Source: DASPJQ01 sp035299065 | Lineage (GTDB): Bacteria > Bacteroidota > Bacteroidia > Flavobacteriales_D > UBA2798 | DNA: 64,000 nt | Reading direction: 5' to 3' | Assembly: GCA_035299065.1 (NCBI GenBank) | Contig: DATGXI010000038.1 | Span: 47,494 to 111,493 of the forward strand | In this document: positions 1 through 8,788 of the stretch, piece after piece | Layout of the letters: every line of letters starts with the position of its first letter | Position numbering within the stretch: the stretch's first letter is position 1 | Made by a program: the position numbers and the translations under genes | Notes under the pieces: model-generated | Database searches by the model: none | Told to the model about the DNA's origin: nothing | What the model saw: the letters and a program-made list of their open reading frames with translations, nothing else

Positions 1-324
1 TGTTACGGAACCTTTGTTTCCGCCACCGCCACCACCGTGACCATGACCTACACCTTTATCTTCCAGGTATGAATGCACATCAAAATCTTCATTATGCGCT
101 AGCGCTAATTCAGGATATACAAGTTCCCACTTCGGATCTTCATGAATTGGTTCGAATGCCGAGAAAATAAAGATCACCGCTTCTGTTGACAACCCAATAA
201 CAAGCATTGGCCCCGCAAAAGGCCAGTGCATAATTTTAAATAGTGCACCAACGATTACTACTGCCGCGCCAAATCCGTATAACTTGGCCATGAACTTTTT
301 CCATTTTTTGCTACCTGGTCTCAT
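1..324 (-). CDS. gldL: GldL, T9SS/gliding motor inner-membrane protein (3' end outside window)
   Basis: The first 108 residues are in the window, starting at ATG 322-324. Two adjacent membrane helices are visible at about residues 14-33 and 38-56, with the family's signature around 'FKIMHWPFAGP'. An acidic residue, E48, lies in the second helix, where GldL has the conserved glutamate needed for proton-driven rotation. In the family GldL forms the motor with GldM, using proton flow across the inner membrane to power secretion and gliding. After the helices comes a His-Gly run at about residues 92-101, probably a flexible linker. The gene lies 158 nt downstream of gldK in the usual gldK-gldL order; gldM and gldN would follow outside the window. 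Confidence 0.93.
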   Translation of the reverse strand, partial: MRPGSKKWKKFMAKLYGFGAAVVIVGALFKIMHWPFAGPMLVIGLSTEAVIFIFSAFEPIHEDPKWELVYPELALAHNEDFDVHSYLEDKGVGHGHGGGGGGNKGSVT

Positions 325-397
325 TTTGTTTCTTTTTTTAAGGTTTAACTTTTGTTTGCTTTGTTTGGTTTGATTACTCTTTTTGTTTATTAATCAA

Positions 398-421
398 AGG
401 CTGCGCTATTAGGCGCAGCCT
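398..421 (-). other. Hairpin between gldK and gldL
   Basis: A perfect 9-bp GC-rich inverted repeat (398-406 with 413-421, 6-nt loop) lies in the 158-nt gldK-gldL gap. On the transcribed minus strand it is followed only by a weak T-rich stretch. It could be a leaky terminator or an mRNA-processing or stability hairpin that sets the GldK:GldL ratio. The remainder of the gap shows nothing I can name. Confidence 0.5.
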
Positions 422-482
422 GTATTTTATTCTAATTAAATGCTTGTTTCACGTGTAATTTGGAACCCGAATATACAATTTT

Positions 483-1928
483 TTAAAGATCGCCATCTTT
501 ATCTTTTCCACCACGGCCCAAATATGACATTACACAACGGAAACCTACATAACACTTGGCAGTGTCCTGATACTCATAGGTACGGGTGCCCGTTTGCATG
601 TAATAGTTAATATCTTTCCATGAACCCCCACGAATTACCTTACGCTTCATTGACGGAGGATCGTGATCCAACGCGTCATAACGGTACTCAGGATTTAAAT
701 CGTGTGAGAACTCATACATTGACTCATCGTAAGCCGACTCGGTCCACTCAGCAACGTTACCTGCCATACAGAACAAACCGTAGTCGTTTGGATGGTATGA
801 CGTAACTTTTACTGTATAGAAACCTCCATCTTCCATGTAACGGCCGCGCATAGGTTTAAAGTTTCCAAGGAAACAACCGTGTGCGTTACGTACATATGGA
901 CCACCCCAAGGGTAAGGACTCAAATCAAGGTCACCACGTGAAGCATACTCCCATTCAGCTTCGGTTGGCAAGCGCCAGTCCTGTACGTAGGTTTCACCAT
1001 TCACAAGGTTAAAGTTATTCATCAACTGTGTACGCCATACGCAAAATGCTTTTGCCTGCTGCCAAGTTAAACCTACAACCGGGTATGCATCATAAGCCGG
1101 GTGCCAGAAGTACATGTTACACATTGGATCATTGTATGAATAAACAAAGTCATGAACCCAGCATAATGTATCCGGATAAACGATTATTTTTTCGTCAATA
1201 ATGAAACGTGAACGGTCTTCATGACCACGAATCGCATTGTTCTGACCTTTTTTGTTACGCTGACCTAAGTCCAAATCACGGCCTTGCGGCTCACCTGTAA
1301 TAGGATTTGGTGGCGTTTTCAAGGTACGGTGTTGCGGATTGTTTGGATCGTCAAAATAATTGATCTGACCTTTTTGTGCCGCAGCTTTATAGTCAATCCA
1401 GTAATATTGGAATATCAATTTACGGGTATCGATTTCTTTCCTGCGATAGTAACGTTGGTTCTCTGGCAAATAAAGCTCGGCCAATATTGGCTTCAAGGCA
1501 TCATCGTTCCAGCGCAAACGTGCACTCCAGTCAATGAACCACTCAGAAGGGTCACGCTGATTATTTTCATCATCATTCCATGGAATCAACCAATCTTCTG
1601 GTGTTTGTGCTTCCTCACCCAGTTTCCTGCGAGCAATAGAGTCACGTACCCAGCAAACGAACTGGCGGTACTCGTTGTTCTCAATCTCTGTTTGATCCAT
1701 GTAAAATGCGAAGATCGAAACTGTTTTCGAACGCATTTGATGTGACCAGGGAACATCCTGATCACTGCTTCCCATATTGTAGCTACCAGCCGGAATGTAT
1801 ACCGTTCCAAACGGATCATTCTGATACCAATCCGGACGACCTAACACCCCTGTTAAGTCACCACTGGCTCCACCCTGACAACCGGACAAAAATATAAGTC
1901 CGATTGATAAATAAATCAATCTATTCAT
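483..1928 (-). CDS. gldK: GldK, T9SS outer-membrane ring lipoprotein
   Basis: 481 residues. The start is ATG 1926-1928, chosen because a strong AGGAGGT ribosome site precedes it and it opens a lipoprotein signal peptide with the lipid cysteine at C17; the frame is open further upstream but lacks both. The body is a formylglycine-generating-enzyme/sulfatase-modifying-factor fold, with 'RLPTEAEWEYASRG', 'GNVAEWTES', 'RVIRGGSW' and a terminal 'GFRC'. In the T9SS this fold is structural: GldK (PorK) forms a periplasmic ring with GldN. It is transcribed toward gldL. The Shine-Dalgarno site is unusual here, since most genes in the window lack one, and suggests strong translation. Confidence 0.95.
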   Translation of the reverse strand: MNRLIYLSIGLIFLSGCQGGASGDLTGVLGRPDWYQNDPFGTVYIPAGSYNMGSSDQDVPWSHQMRSKTVSIFAFYMDQTEIENNEYRQFVCWVRDSIARRKLGEEAQTPEDWLIPWNDDENNQRDPSEWFIDWSARLRWNDDALKPILAELYLPENQRYYRRKEIDTRKLIFQYYWIDYKAAAQKGQINYFDDPNNPQHRTLKTPPNPITGEPQGRDLDLGQRNKKGQNNAIRGHEDRSRFIIDEKIIVYPDTLCWVHDFVYSYNDPMCNMYFWHPAYDAYPVVGLTWQQAKAFCVWRTQLMNNFNLVNGETYVQDWRLPTEAEWEYASRGDLDLSPYPWGGPYVRNAHGCFLGNFKPMRGRYMEDGGFYTVKVTSYHPNDYGLFCMAGNVAEWTESAYDESMYEFSHDLNPEYRYDALDHDPPSMKRKVIRGGSWKDINYYMQTGTRTYEYQDTAKCYVGFRCVMSYLGRGGKDKDGDL

Positions 1929-2020
1929 GCTACCTCCTTTTAAAAACCCAACCTTTTTAAAAAAATTATATACTACCAAATGAACTCCTTCTAACGTCAT
2001 AGTTTAACAAAAGTTACAAA

Positions 2021-2953
2021 TTACAGAAAACGTACTGTTTTATACTTTTCCGGCTTAAACGGTTTATCTATATTGCAACAGAAGTTAACAAAAAACTCTA
2101 GTCCGTTATTGCTATAGTTCTTTAACTCATTCGTATTCACATCGTAACTGATACCAATACGCATCATTCCCTGTTGTGCTGCCCAAACTTGCTTTTGGTA
2201 ACCAACCATCGGGTAAACTGCTTCTTTCAAACGGTATCCAACACCGGCCCAAACCATACTTTGCCACATACCACGTACCGACAAGTCAACCTGTGTAGCC
2301 GTAGCATCTGACTCAACCCTTAGAGCGGGCATAATCATAATTGTTGGATTAATGGCATAATCATAACCAGCCATTAAATAATAGTGACGCTTGTTTTTAA
2401 AGCTCAATTGCTTCAATTCCGATTCACTTAAGTGAAGAGAAGAAAGACCAACGTAAAAATTGTTACCCTTTAAATAAGCACCAACCCCAAAGTCCATTGT
2501 ACCCGCACTTGATGTTGCAGCAGGAATGGCTTTGTCATCAGCAACAGGGTCAACAGCTACCCAACTCGCATTGTATCCAACTCCCATGTAACCGAAAGAA
2601 AGGCCAACGCCAAGCTTTAGTTTAGGTGAGATTGGTAAATGGAATGAATAAGCAAGACGCGCTGCTGTATTTTTTTGGAAACCTAGTTTATCAAGATATA
2701 CTGTTAAGCCAAGACCACCACGAAGGATTGGAAAAGGAGCATGAACATTCAATAAACTTGTTGTAGGCTGGTTACCGAACCCCATCCATTGATTACGGTA
2801 AAACATAGTTCCGCAAATTTTCCCATCAATACCGGCAAAACCTGGATTGATTGAAAGCTTGTCATACATGAACTGTGAGAATTGAGGATCCTGCTGCGCA
2901 TTGGCTGCAAAAACTCCTGCGGTGAGTGTGAGTGTAAATAATAGCTTTTTCAT
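2021..2953 (-). CDS. PorP/SprF-family outer-membrane protein
   Basis: 310 residues starting at ATG 2951-2953; the frame runs 18 nt further to a TTG, but the ATG opens a clean signal peptide ending 'FAANAQ'. The mature start 'QDPQFSQFMYDKLSINPGFAG' is the family hallmark, followed by alternating short strands typical of a beta-barrel. SprF in Flavobacterium works with the surface adhesin SprB, and PorP is needed for T9SS secretion in Porphyromonas. Position directly upstream of gldK on the same strand matches the porP-porK-porL order, so it may be the true PorP. Bacteroidota usually carry many SprF paralogues, so I do not assign a symbol. Confidence 0.9.
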   Translation of the reverse strand: MKKLLFTLTLTAGVFAANAQQDPQFSQFMYDKLSINPGFAGIDGKICGTMFYRNQWMGFGNQPTTSLLNVHAPFPILRGGLGLTVYLDKLGFQKNTAARLAYSFHLPISPKLKLGVGLSFGYMGVGYNASWVAVDPVADDKAIPAATSSAGTMDFGVGAYLKGNNFYVGLSSLHLSESELKQLSFKNKRHYYLMAGYDYAINPTIMIMPALRVESDATATQVDLSVRGMWQSMVWAGVGYRLKEAVYPMVGYQKQVWAAQQGMMRIGISYDVNTNELKNYSNNGLEFFVNFCCNIDKPFKPEKYKTVRFL

Positions 2954-3081
2954 AACGCTGGATTTAAACAATTGTTTTTTAATAAAAGTTTGCTACCTAC
3001 AATTCGTAAAAGTAACGATTTTTTTATCCAACGTGAAAATATGTTAAAAATTACACAAAAAATATTGAAACCCGCGTGGCT

Positions 3082-4257
3082 CTAAGATAATTTGTGGAAG
3101 GTCTTCCACCATAGATCAGGTATTTCGTCCTTACAGGCCGCCTCATAGTCAGCGTAGTTACACGAAACCAGGTGGTGCCTTTCGAACTTTAATCGCTTGT
3201 CGGGAGGGTATGGAACTTCCATCCACCAGCGGTCACTTTTGGGGCTTTTATAGAAAATAATCTCGGTTTTTGCCTGTTCTGAGTTGACCCGGAACTTGAG
3301 ATAGGTGCTTTTTTCAAGGTGCGGGAAGTCGTTTTTGCGGGCCGCATAACCTTCAACAAAGTACCAAAGCATTTGTGCGGCAAGCGCGGCTGAGTGGCCT
3401 GAATTATCAATGAGGGTGTTTATTTCAAAAATTCCAGCGCAGGAAATTTTATCACTCATACCCGCATAACGCATAAGCCTGCAGGCCTCTTCACCAAATA
3501 AGCCGTTTGGCGATACAAATGTATTGCCAGGACAATCAGCACGCCTTATGGCTCCGCAATCAAAACTAAAAATATCGGCACTGCGAATTAATGGTTCGGC
3601 AAGTGTTATATCATTGTGCAATTCACCCAAACGCAAATGATCAAAATACAATTTCTCAATAAAGCTGAGTGTTCCGCTGTCAACAAAATGCGATTGCGTT
3701 CCAATGTTCGTATAGTTAAATAAAAAGTTAGGCTGGTGTAAAACAATTTTTGTCAGAAAATTATGGTTGTTGATCTCATCATCGGGTTTTCCCAAATCAA
3801 ATTTGCGGTCAACTGTTGTTATGTTTACAGTTTGTTCCAGTTTTTCATAGGCACGGTACATGGCAAACGTAATGTCATGGCCACCGCCAATAACCAGGGG
3901 AACAATTTTTTTCTTATTCAGGAAAGCAATTATTTCTACAAGGGCATAATACGTGTCCTGTATAGTTGCCCCGGGCATAATGTTACCCATGTCAACCAGT
4001 TTTGTGCGCTCATTTCCCAGGGCCAGTTTATAAAACTGGCTGCGTACTTCGTCAGGTGTAACGCCACAGCCTTTGTTGGAACTGCAGGCACGGTCATCAC
4101 ACACGCCTACAATGGCAATGTTGCATTTGTCAAAATCTTCGTCACTAATTGTGGTATACAGCGCAATGTGGTTCCCTACAAGGTCGTTCATTTCTTCGCC
4201 TTCCATTTTAGGTTGAGGGCGTACACGCGAGGGAGTAAGGTAAATTGATAAATCCAT
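3082..4257 (-). CDS. Arginase/formimidoylglutamase-family protein with a degenerate metal site
   Basis: 391 residues of the ureohydrolase fold. One metal-binding motif is intact (GGGHD, residues 124-128). The second, normally DxHxD, reads DRKFD at 150-154 and lacks the histidine. The third, normally DxDxxDP, reads 'SFDCGAIRRAD' from residue 231 and keeps only D233. Active arginases and formimidoylglutamases need all of these for a two-manganese centre, so normal hydrolase activity is doubtful. From memory, similar degenerate homologues occur next to topA and gld genes in other Bacteroidota, which suggests a conserved non-catalytic role. It lies between topA and porP on the same strand. The start has no clear ribosome site. 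Confidence 0.82.
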   Translation of the reverse strand: MDLSIYLTPSRVRPQPKMEGEEMNDLVGNHIALYTTISDEDFDKCNIAIVGVCDDRACSSNKGCGVTPDEVRSQFYKLALGNERTKLVDMGNIMPGATIQDTYYALVEIIAFLNKKKIVPLVIGGGHDITFAMYRAYEKLEQTVNITTVDRKFDLGKPDDEINNHNFLTKIVLHQPNFLFNYTNIGTQSHFVDSGTLSFIEKLYFDHLRLGELHNDITLAEPLIRSADIFSFDCGAIRRADCPGNTFVSPNGLFGEEACRLMRYAGMSDKISCAGIFEINTLIDNSGHSAALAAQMLWYFVEGYAARKNDFPHLEKSTYLKFRVNSEQAKTEIIFYKSPKSDRWWMEVPYPPDKRLKFERHHLVSCNYADYEAACKDEIPDLWWKTFHKLS

Positions 4258-4346
4258 GGGGTTAAATTATTGATAAAAAGTGGGAATGGAAACCCTATGC
4301 ACGCTTAGTTTTAAAAGGCCTGACGTTGAAATCTGTTTTCAATGGC

Positions 4347-4377
4347 AAAAAAAAGACCGGTACAATGACCGGTCTTT
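4347..4377 (-). terminator. Rho-independent terminator of topA
   Basis: A perfect 10-bp inverted repeat (4352-4361 with 4368-4377, 6-nt loop) is followed on the minus strand by a run of eight T. It begins 15 nt after the topA stop, so topA transcription probably ends before the arginase-like gene, which must then have its own promoter in 4258-4346. Confidence 0.85.
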
Positions 4378-4391
4378 GGATATTCATGCAA

Positions 4392-6857
4392 TTAACGCTT
4401 CTTTTTCTTTGGTTTGGCCTTGGCTTTTGGAGCCGCTGCTTTTTTGGCTGCGGGTTTTGCTTTTGCCTTAGGTGCTGCTTTTGCTTTTGGCGCAGCCTTT
4501 GACTTAGCAGGAGCCTTGGCTGCTTTTCCTTTTGCCTTGCTGGCACCACCCTTTTTAGATGCTGCTTTTTTGGCCGTAGCTGCTGGCCCAACAATGTTCA
4601 GCACCATGTCATAGGTTATATCCTCAACTTCGGTTCCCTTTGGAATACGGAAGTTTTTTCCATCAAATTTAAGGTAAGCACCCCAACGCCCTTTAAGCAC
4701 CTGCGCTTTTTCGTTTTCGGGAAATGTCTTTAGAAGAGCATTTGCCATTGCTTCTTTTTTTGCAATGATTAGCTCTATGGCGCGGTCAAGTGTAATGGTC
4801 ATTGGATCATCACCGTCAGCTGACTTGATTGAAGCAAATATACCATCGTAGCTGATGTATGGGCCAAAACGACCTATGCTGGCGGTTACTTTTTTATCAA
4901 GGTAATTTCCAAGGTTACGCGGAAGTTTGAAAAGATCCATTGCTTCATCAAACGAAATGGTTTGAATGCTTTGGTCTTTGCGTAACGAGGCAAAACGCGG
5001 TTTCTCTTCATCGCTTACTTCACCTATTTGCACCATTGGGCCAAATCGGCCAATACGTGCCAATACGGGTTTTCCTGATACAGGATCTTTTCCTAAAATG
5101 CGTTCACCGGTAACACGTTCACTGTGTTCCAATGTGTTTTCAATGCCCTTGTGAAACGGAGTGTAGAATTTTTTGATCATTACATTCCACTTAATAAGCC
5201 CTTGTGCAATGTCATCAAATTCTTTCTCTACGCTGGCCGTAAATCCATAATCAAGAATGTCACCAAAGTGTTGAACTAAAAATTCGGTCACCAGTGTTCC
5301 TATATCGGTTGGAAACAGTTTTGATTTTTCTGCTCCTGTATTTTCTTCTTTTTTCTCTTCCTTAATTGCACCGTTTGCCAATACAATGTTATCATACTGG
5401 CGTTTTTTACCTTCGCGGTCTTCTTTCACGACATAACCGCGTTTTTGAACAGTAGAAATGGTTGGTGCATATGTTGACGGACGTCCTATTCCCAACTCTT
5501 CCAGTTTTTTTACCAGGCTGGCCTCGGTAAAGCGTGGTGGGTGGTGTGTAAAACGTTGCGTTGCTGAAATTTCATTGTAATTTAATTTCTCGCCTACTTT
5601 AAGCGGAGGCAACATTCCCTCTGTATTTTCATCGGTTTCCTCATCGGTCCCCTCCATATACACTTTCAAAAATCCATCAAATTTGATCACTTCACCTTCA
5701 GCAATAAACTTCTCGTTACGCCCCGTCACATCAATGGTAACTGTTGTGCGCTCAAGCAAAGCATCGGCCATTTGAGAGGCAATTGTACGTTTCCAGATCA
5801 AATCATACAAACGTTGCTCGGCAGCATCATTTCCTGCTTCGTGGTTGTTCATATAGGTAGGACGAATGGCCTCATGCGCCTCTTGTGCCCCCTTGCTTTT
5901 GGTGGTATATTGTTTGGTGTTTGAATAATTTGCCCCAAATGATTTGGTAATTTCTTCCTTTGCACCATTCAATGCCGTTTCACTTAAATTCACCGAGTCG
6001 GTACGCATGTAAGTAATGTGTCCTGCCTCGTACAATTTTTGTGCAACGCTCATGGTTCGTGCCACACTAAAGCCCAGTTTGCGTGATGCTTCCTGTTGCA
6101 ATGTTGATGTGGTAAAAGGTGCCGATGGCGATTTTTTTCCTGGTTTTTTTACCAAGTCTTCAATCGAGAAAGTCGCTTTTTTACACACTTCAATAAATGC
6201 CAGCGCCTCATCGTGCTTTGCAAAACGCTTATTGAGCTCGGCTTTCATAACGGTGGTGCCTACTTTAAATAGGGCAACCGTTTTATAAAATGAAGAAGAT
6301 TGGAACGCGTATATTTCTTTTTCGCGTTCTACAATAAGACGTACAGCTACTGATTGTACACGGCCGGCCGATAGACTTGGCTTTACTTTCTTCCACAATA
6401 CAGGCGAAAGTTCAAAACCAACCAGGCGATCAAGCACCCTGCGCGCCTGCTGTGCGTTTACAAGATCAATATCAATGCTGCGCGGCTTTGTAATGGCTTT
6501 TTGTATAGCTGTTTTGGTAATTTCATTAAAGGTTATGCGTTTGGTGTGTTTATCATCAAGGTTCAACGCTTCCTTTAAATGCCATGAAATAGCTTCTCCC
6601 TCACGATCCTCATCCGTTGCGAGCCAAACCATGTCGGCTGCCTTCGAGAGTTTCTTTAATTCGTCAACAATTTTCTTCTTGTCATCACTTACAACATAGT
6701 TGGGTTTAAACCCGTTCTCTATATCTATTGATATGCCTTTGTCGGGAAGATCGCGTACGTGGCCAAAACTCGACTTCACTGTGTACTCTTTTCCTAAAAA
6801 TCCTTCAATTGTTTTGGCCTTAGCCGGTGACTCCACTATAACAAGGTTCTTCGCCAT
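4392..6857 (-). CDS. topA: DNA topoisomerase I
   Basis: 821 residues from ATG 6855-6857. An N-terminal Toprim domain (opening 'AKNLVIVESPAKAKTIEGFL', with 'ATDEDREGEAISWHL' at about 80-94) precedes the type IA core with the catalytic tyrosine Y283 in 'ITYMRTDS'. C-terminal 'GRFGP' repeats, of the kind found in TopA proteins without zinc fingers, occur near residues 640 and 700. The enzyme relaxes negative supercoils by single-strand passage. The last 70 or so residues are almost only Ala, Lys and Pro and end in KKKKR, a histone-H1-like DNA-binding tail. A TAATTTTTG string directly abuts the start codon. Confidence 0.97.
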   Translation of the reverse strand: MAKNLVIVESPAKAKTIEGFLGKEYTVKSSFGHVRDLPDKGISIDIENGFKPNYVVSDDKKKIVDELKKLSKAADMVWLATDEDREGEAISWHLKEALNLDDKHTKRITFNEITKTAIQKAITKPRSIDIDLVNAQQARRVLDRLVGFELSPVLWKKVKPSLSAGRVQSVAVRLIVEREKEIYAFQSSSFYKTVALFKVGTTVMKAELNKRFAKHDEALAFIEVCKKATFSIEDLVKKPGKKSPSAPFTTSTLQQEASRKLGFSVARTMSVAQKLYEAGHITYMRTDSVNLSETALNGAKEEITKSFGANYSNTKQYTTKSKGAQEAHEAIRPTYMNNHEAGNDAAEQRLYDLIWKRTIASQMADALLERTTVTIDVTGRNEKFIAEGEVIKFDGFLKVYMEGTDEETDENTEGMLPPLKVGEKLNYNEISATQRFTHHPPRFTEASLVKKLEELGIGRPSTYAPTISTVQKRGYVVKEDREGKKRQYDNIVLANGAIKEEKKEENTGAEKSKLFPTDIGTLVTEFLVQHFGDILDYGFTASVEKEFDDIAQGLIKWNVMIKKFYTPFHKGIENTLEHSERVTGERILGKDPVSGKPVLARIGRFGPMVQIGEVSDEEKPRFASLRKDQSIQTISFDEAMDLFKLPRNLGNYLDKKVTASIGRFGPYISYDGIFASIKSADGDDPMTITLDRAIELIIAKKEAMANALLKTFPENEKAQVLKGRWGAYLKFDGKNFRIPKGTEVEDITYDMVLNIVGPAATAKKAASKKGGASKAKGKAAKAPAKSKAAPKAKAAPKAKAKPAAKKAAAPKAKAKPKKKKR

Positions 6858-7127
6858 CAAAAATTAGTTTTATACGTTAATATATACCTGTTTTTATCCT
6901 GTTTTTTAAGCCTGTTTTAGGCCAACTGACGGCATTTCGGCCGCAGGTCTGACTTTAAACAGGTCTTGAAAAAAATCGTGCAAATAAAGCATAATAGTTT
7001 TGATCTAAAAAAAAGAATTCGTAACACACCTGGTTAAATGACTGTTTAACAAAATGTTATAAAATATTAAATCATATTCATGCCATTTTGGCACTTTGAT
7101 CAAACATATTACCTTTACGGCCTGATT

Positions 7128-8564
7128 ATGATTGACAATAGGGACCAAAATAAGGTAATTGATGAAAGCAGGCAGGGCGAAGCCCTGGTCCTGGAATCGG
7201 GGTTGGAAAAGACCGGCAAAAAACTTTTTATTGAAAGTTATGGATGCCAGATGAATTTTTCGGACAGCGAAATTGTTGCATCAATATTAATAAAGGACGG
7301 GTACCACACTACACGTGAGGTTAACGATGCCGACCTTATATTAATGAATACATGCGCCATTCGCGATAATGCCGAAGCAAGGGTGCGTAACCGCCTGAAC
7401 GATTTTAAGAAAAACAAACAGAAAAATCCTGGCCTTATTATAGGTATAATGGGATGCATGGCCGAACGACTAAAAGCTAATTTGCTGGAAGAAGAAAAAC
7501 TTGTTGATATTGTTATTGGACCCGATGCCTACCGCGATTTACCAAACCTGGTAAAACAAGTTGAAGGTGGACAAAAAGGTATCAACGTTTTATTGTCACG
7601 CGAGGAAACCTATGCCGACATAAGCCCTGTTCGTTTGGATAGTAATGGCGTAACTGCTTTTATTTCCATCATGCGTGGATGCGACAACATGTGTTCGTTT
7701 TGCGTGGTGCCATTTACACGTGGGCGCGAGCGTAGCCGCGACCCTGAATCAATTGTTCATGAAGCTAAATATTTATTTGAAAATGGCTACCGCGAGGTAA
7801 CATTGCTTGGTCAAAATGTTGACTCATACAAATGGAACATTAACAGCAAAGGTGAAATTACCGATGCAGGTAAACCAACGGTAAACTTTGCGCAATTAAT
7901 GGAAAAAGTTGCGCTTGTAAATCCCGATTTGCGCGTGCGTTTTTCAACTTCTCATCCCAAAGACATGACTGATGAAGTGCTGGAAGTAATGGCTAAATAC
8001 GAAAACATTTGCAATTACGTACATTTACCAGTGCAGTCGGGCAATTCAAATGTATTGAACAGAATGAACCGTGGATATACCCGTGAATGGTACCTTGACC
8101 GCATGAAAGCAATCAGAAGAATTATCCCGGATTGTGGAATTTCAACCGATATAATTACGGGTTTTTGTGGTGAAACAGACGAAGAACATGCCGACACGTT
8201 AAGCCTTATGCGCGAAGTTGAATTTGATTACGCGTATATGTTCAAGTATTCTGAAAGGCCAAAAACGCTTGCTGAACGAAAATTCAAGGATGATGTTCCC
8301 GAAGAAATAAAAGCCAAACGACTAACTGAGGTGATGGCTATACAACAGGAAACATCACTTAACAATAATTTAAAACATGTTGGAAAAGTGCATCGCGTAC
8401 TTATAGAAGGTGAAAGCAAAAAATCAAAAAACGATTTCTCCGGAAGAAATTCTCAAAATGCAGTATTGATCTTCCCAAGAGAAAATTTTAAAAAAGGCGA
8501 TTACGTGAATGTGTATGCCGAGAAATGCACAAAAGCAACGTTAATTGGATATATAGTAAAGTAA
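7128..8564 (+). CDS. miaB: MiaB, tRNA 2-methylthio-N6-isopentenyladenosine synthase
   Basis: 478 residues from ATG 7128, which starts near where homologues do; an in-frame extension reaches 7080. The N-terminal methylthiotransferase domain has cluster cysteines C40, C76 and C110. The radical-SAM domain has C185-x3-C189-x2-C192 in 'RGCDNMCSFCVVPFTRGRE', and a TRAM domain ends the protein. It adds a methylthio group to N6-isopentenyl-A37 of tRNAs reading UNN codons. It is divergent from topA across 270 nt (6858-7127), in which I find no firm promoter. A sigma-54 activator and lptE follow on the same strand. Confidence 0.96.
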   Translation: MIDNRDQNKVIDESRQGEALVLESGLEKTGKKLFIESYGCQMNFSDSEIVASILIKDGYHTTREVNDADLILMNTCAIRDNAEARVRNRLNDFKKNKQKNPGLIIGIMGCMAERLKANLLEEEKLVDIVIGPDAYRDLPNLVKQVEGGQKGINVLLSREETYADISPVRLDSNGVTAFISIMRGCDNMCSFCVVPFTRGRERSRDPESIVHEAKYLFENGYREVTLLGQNVDSYKWNINSKGEITDAGKPTVNFAQLMEKVALVNPDLRVRFSTSHPKDMTDEVLEVMAKYENICNYVHLPVQSGNSNVLNRMNRGYTREWYLDRMKAIRRIIPDCGISTDIITGFCGETDEEHADTLSLMREVEFDYAYMFKYSERPKTLAERKFKDDVPEEIKAKRLTEVMAIQQETSLNNNLKHVGKVHRVLIEGESKKSKNDFSGRNSQNAVLIFPRENFKKGDYVNVYAEKCTKATLIGYIVK

Positions 8565-8788
8565 TAATCAATTCAGAAAAACTAAAATCGGAAAAAAAAT
8601 CAGGTTGATTTTCGGTTTACTGAATATATGGCAGGTTTATTGCGTTTTTTTTTGAATGGACTGGTGATTGATGAAAGGTATTGAAGTGATGGATGTTATT
8701 TTGGTTTTAAAGAACAGCTTTATAAAAGTTGGTTTATAAATCAAAAACCTGCTCCAACTCAAAAAAACCAATTAAAAGAAATTCGATA

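Noticed and set aside
1..60. GGTGGCGGTGG-like repetitive DNA at the window start
   Set aside because: It encodes the Gly/His linker of GldL and is explained by the coding sequence.
620..1897. Several plus-strand open frames inside gldK
   Set aside because: They overlap a clear gldK on the other strand and have no family features or signals.
8565..8650. Possible terminator after miaB
   Set aside because: The inverted arms around TTCAGAAAAAC and GTTTACTGAA have too many mismatches and no T run.
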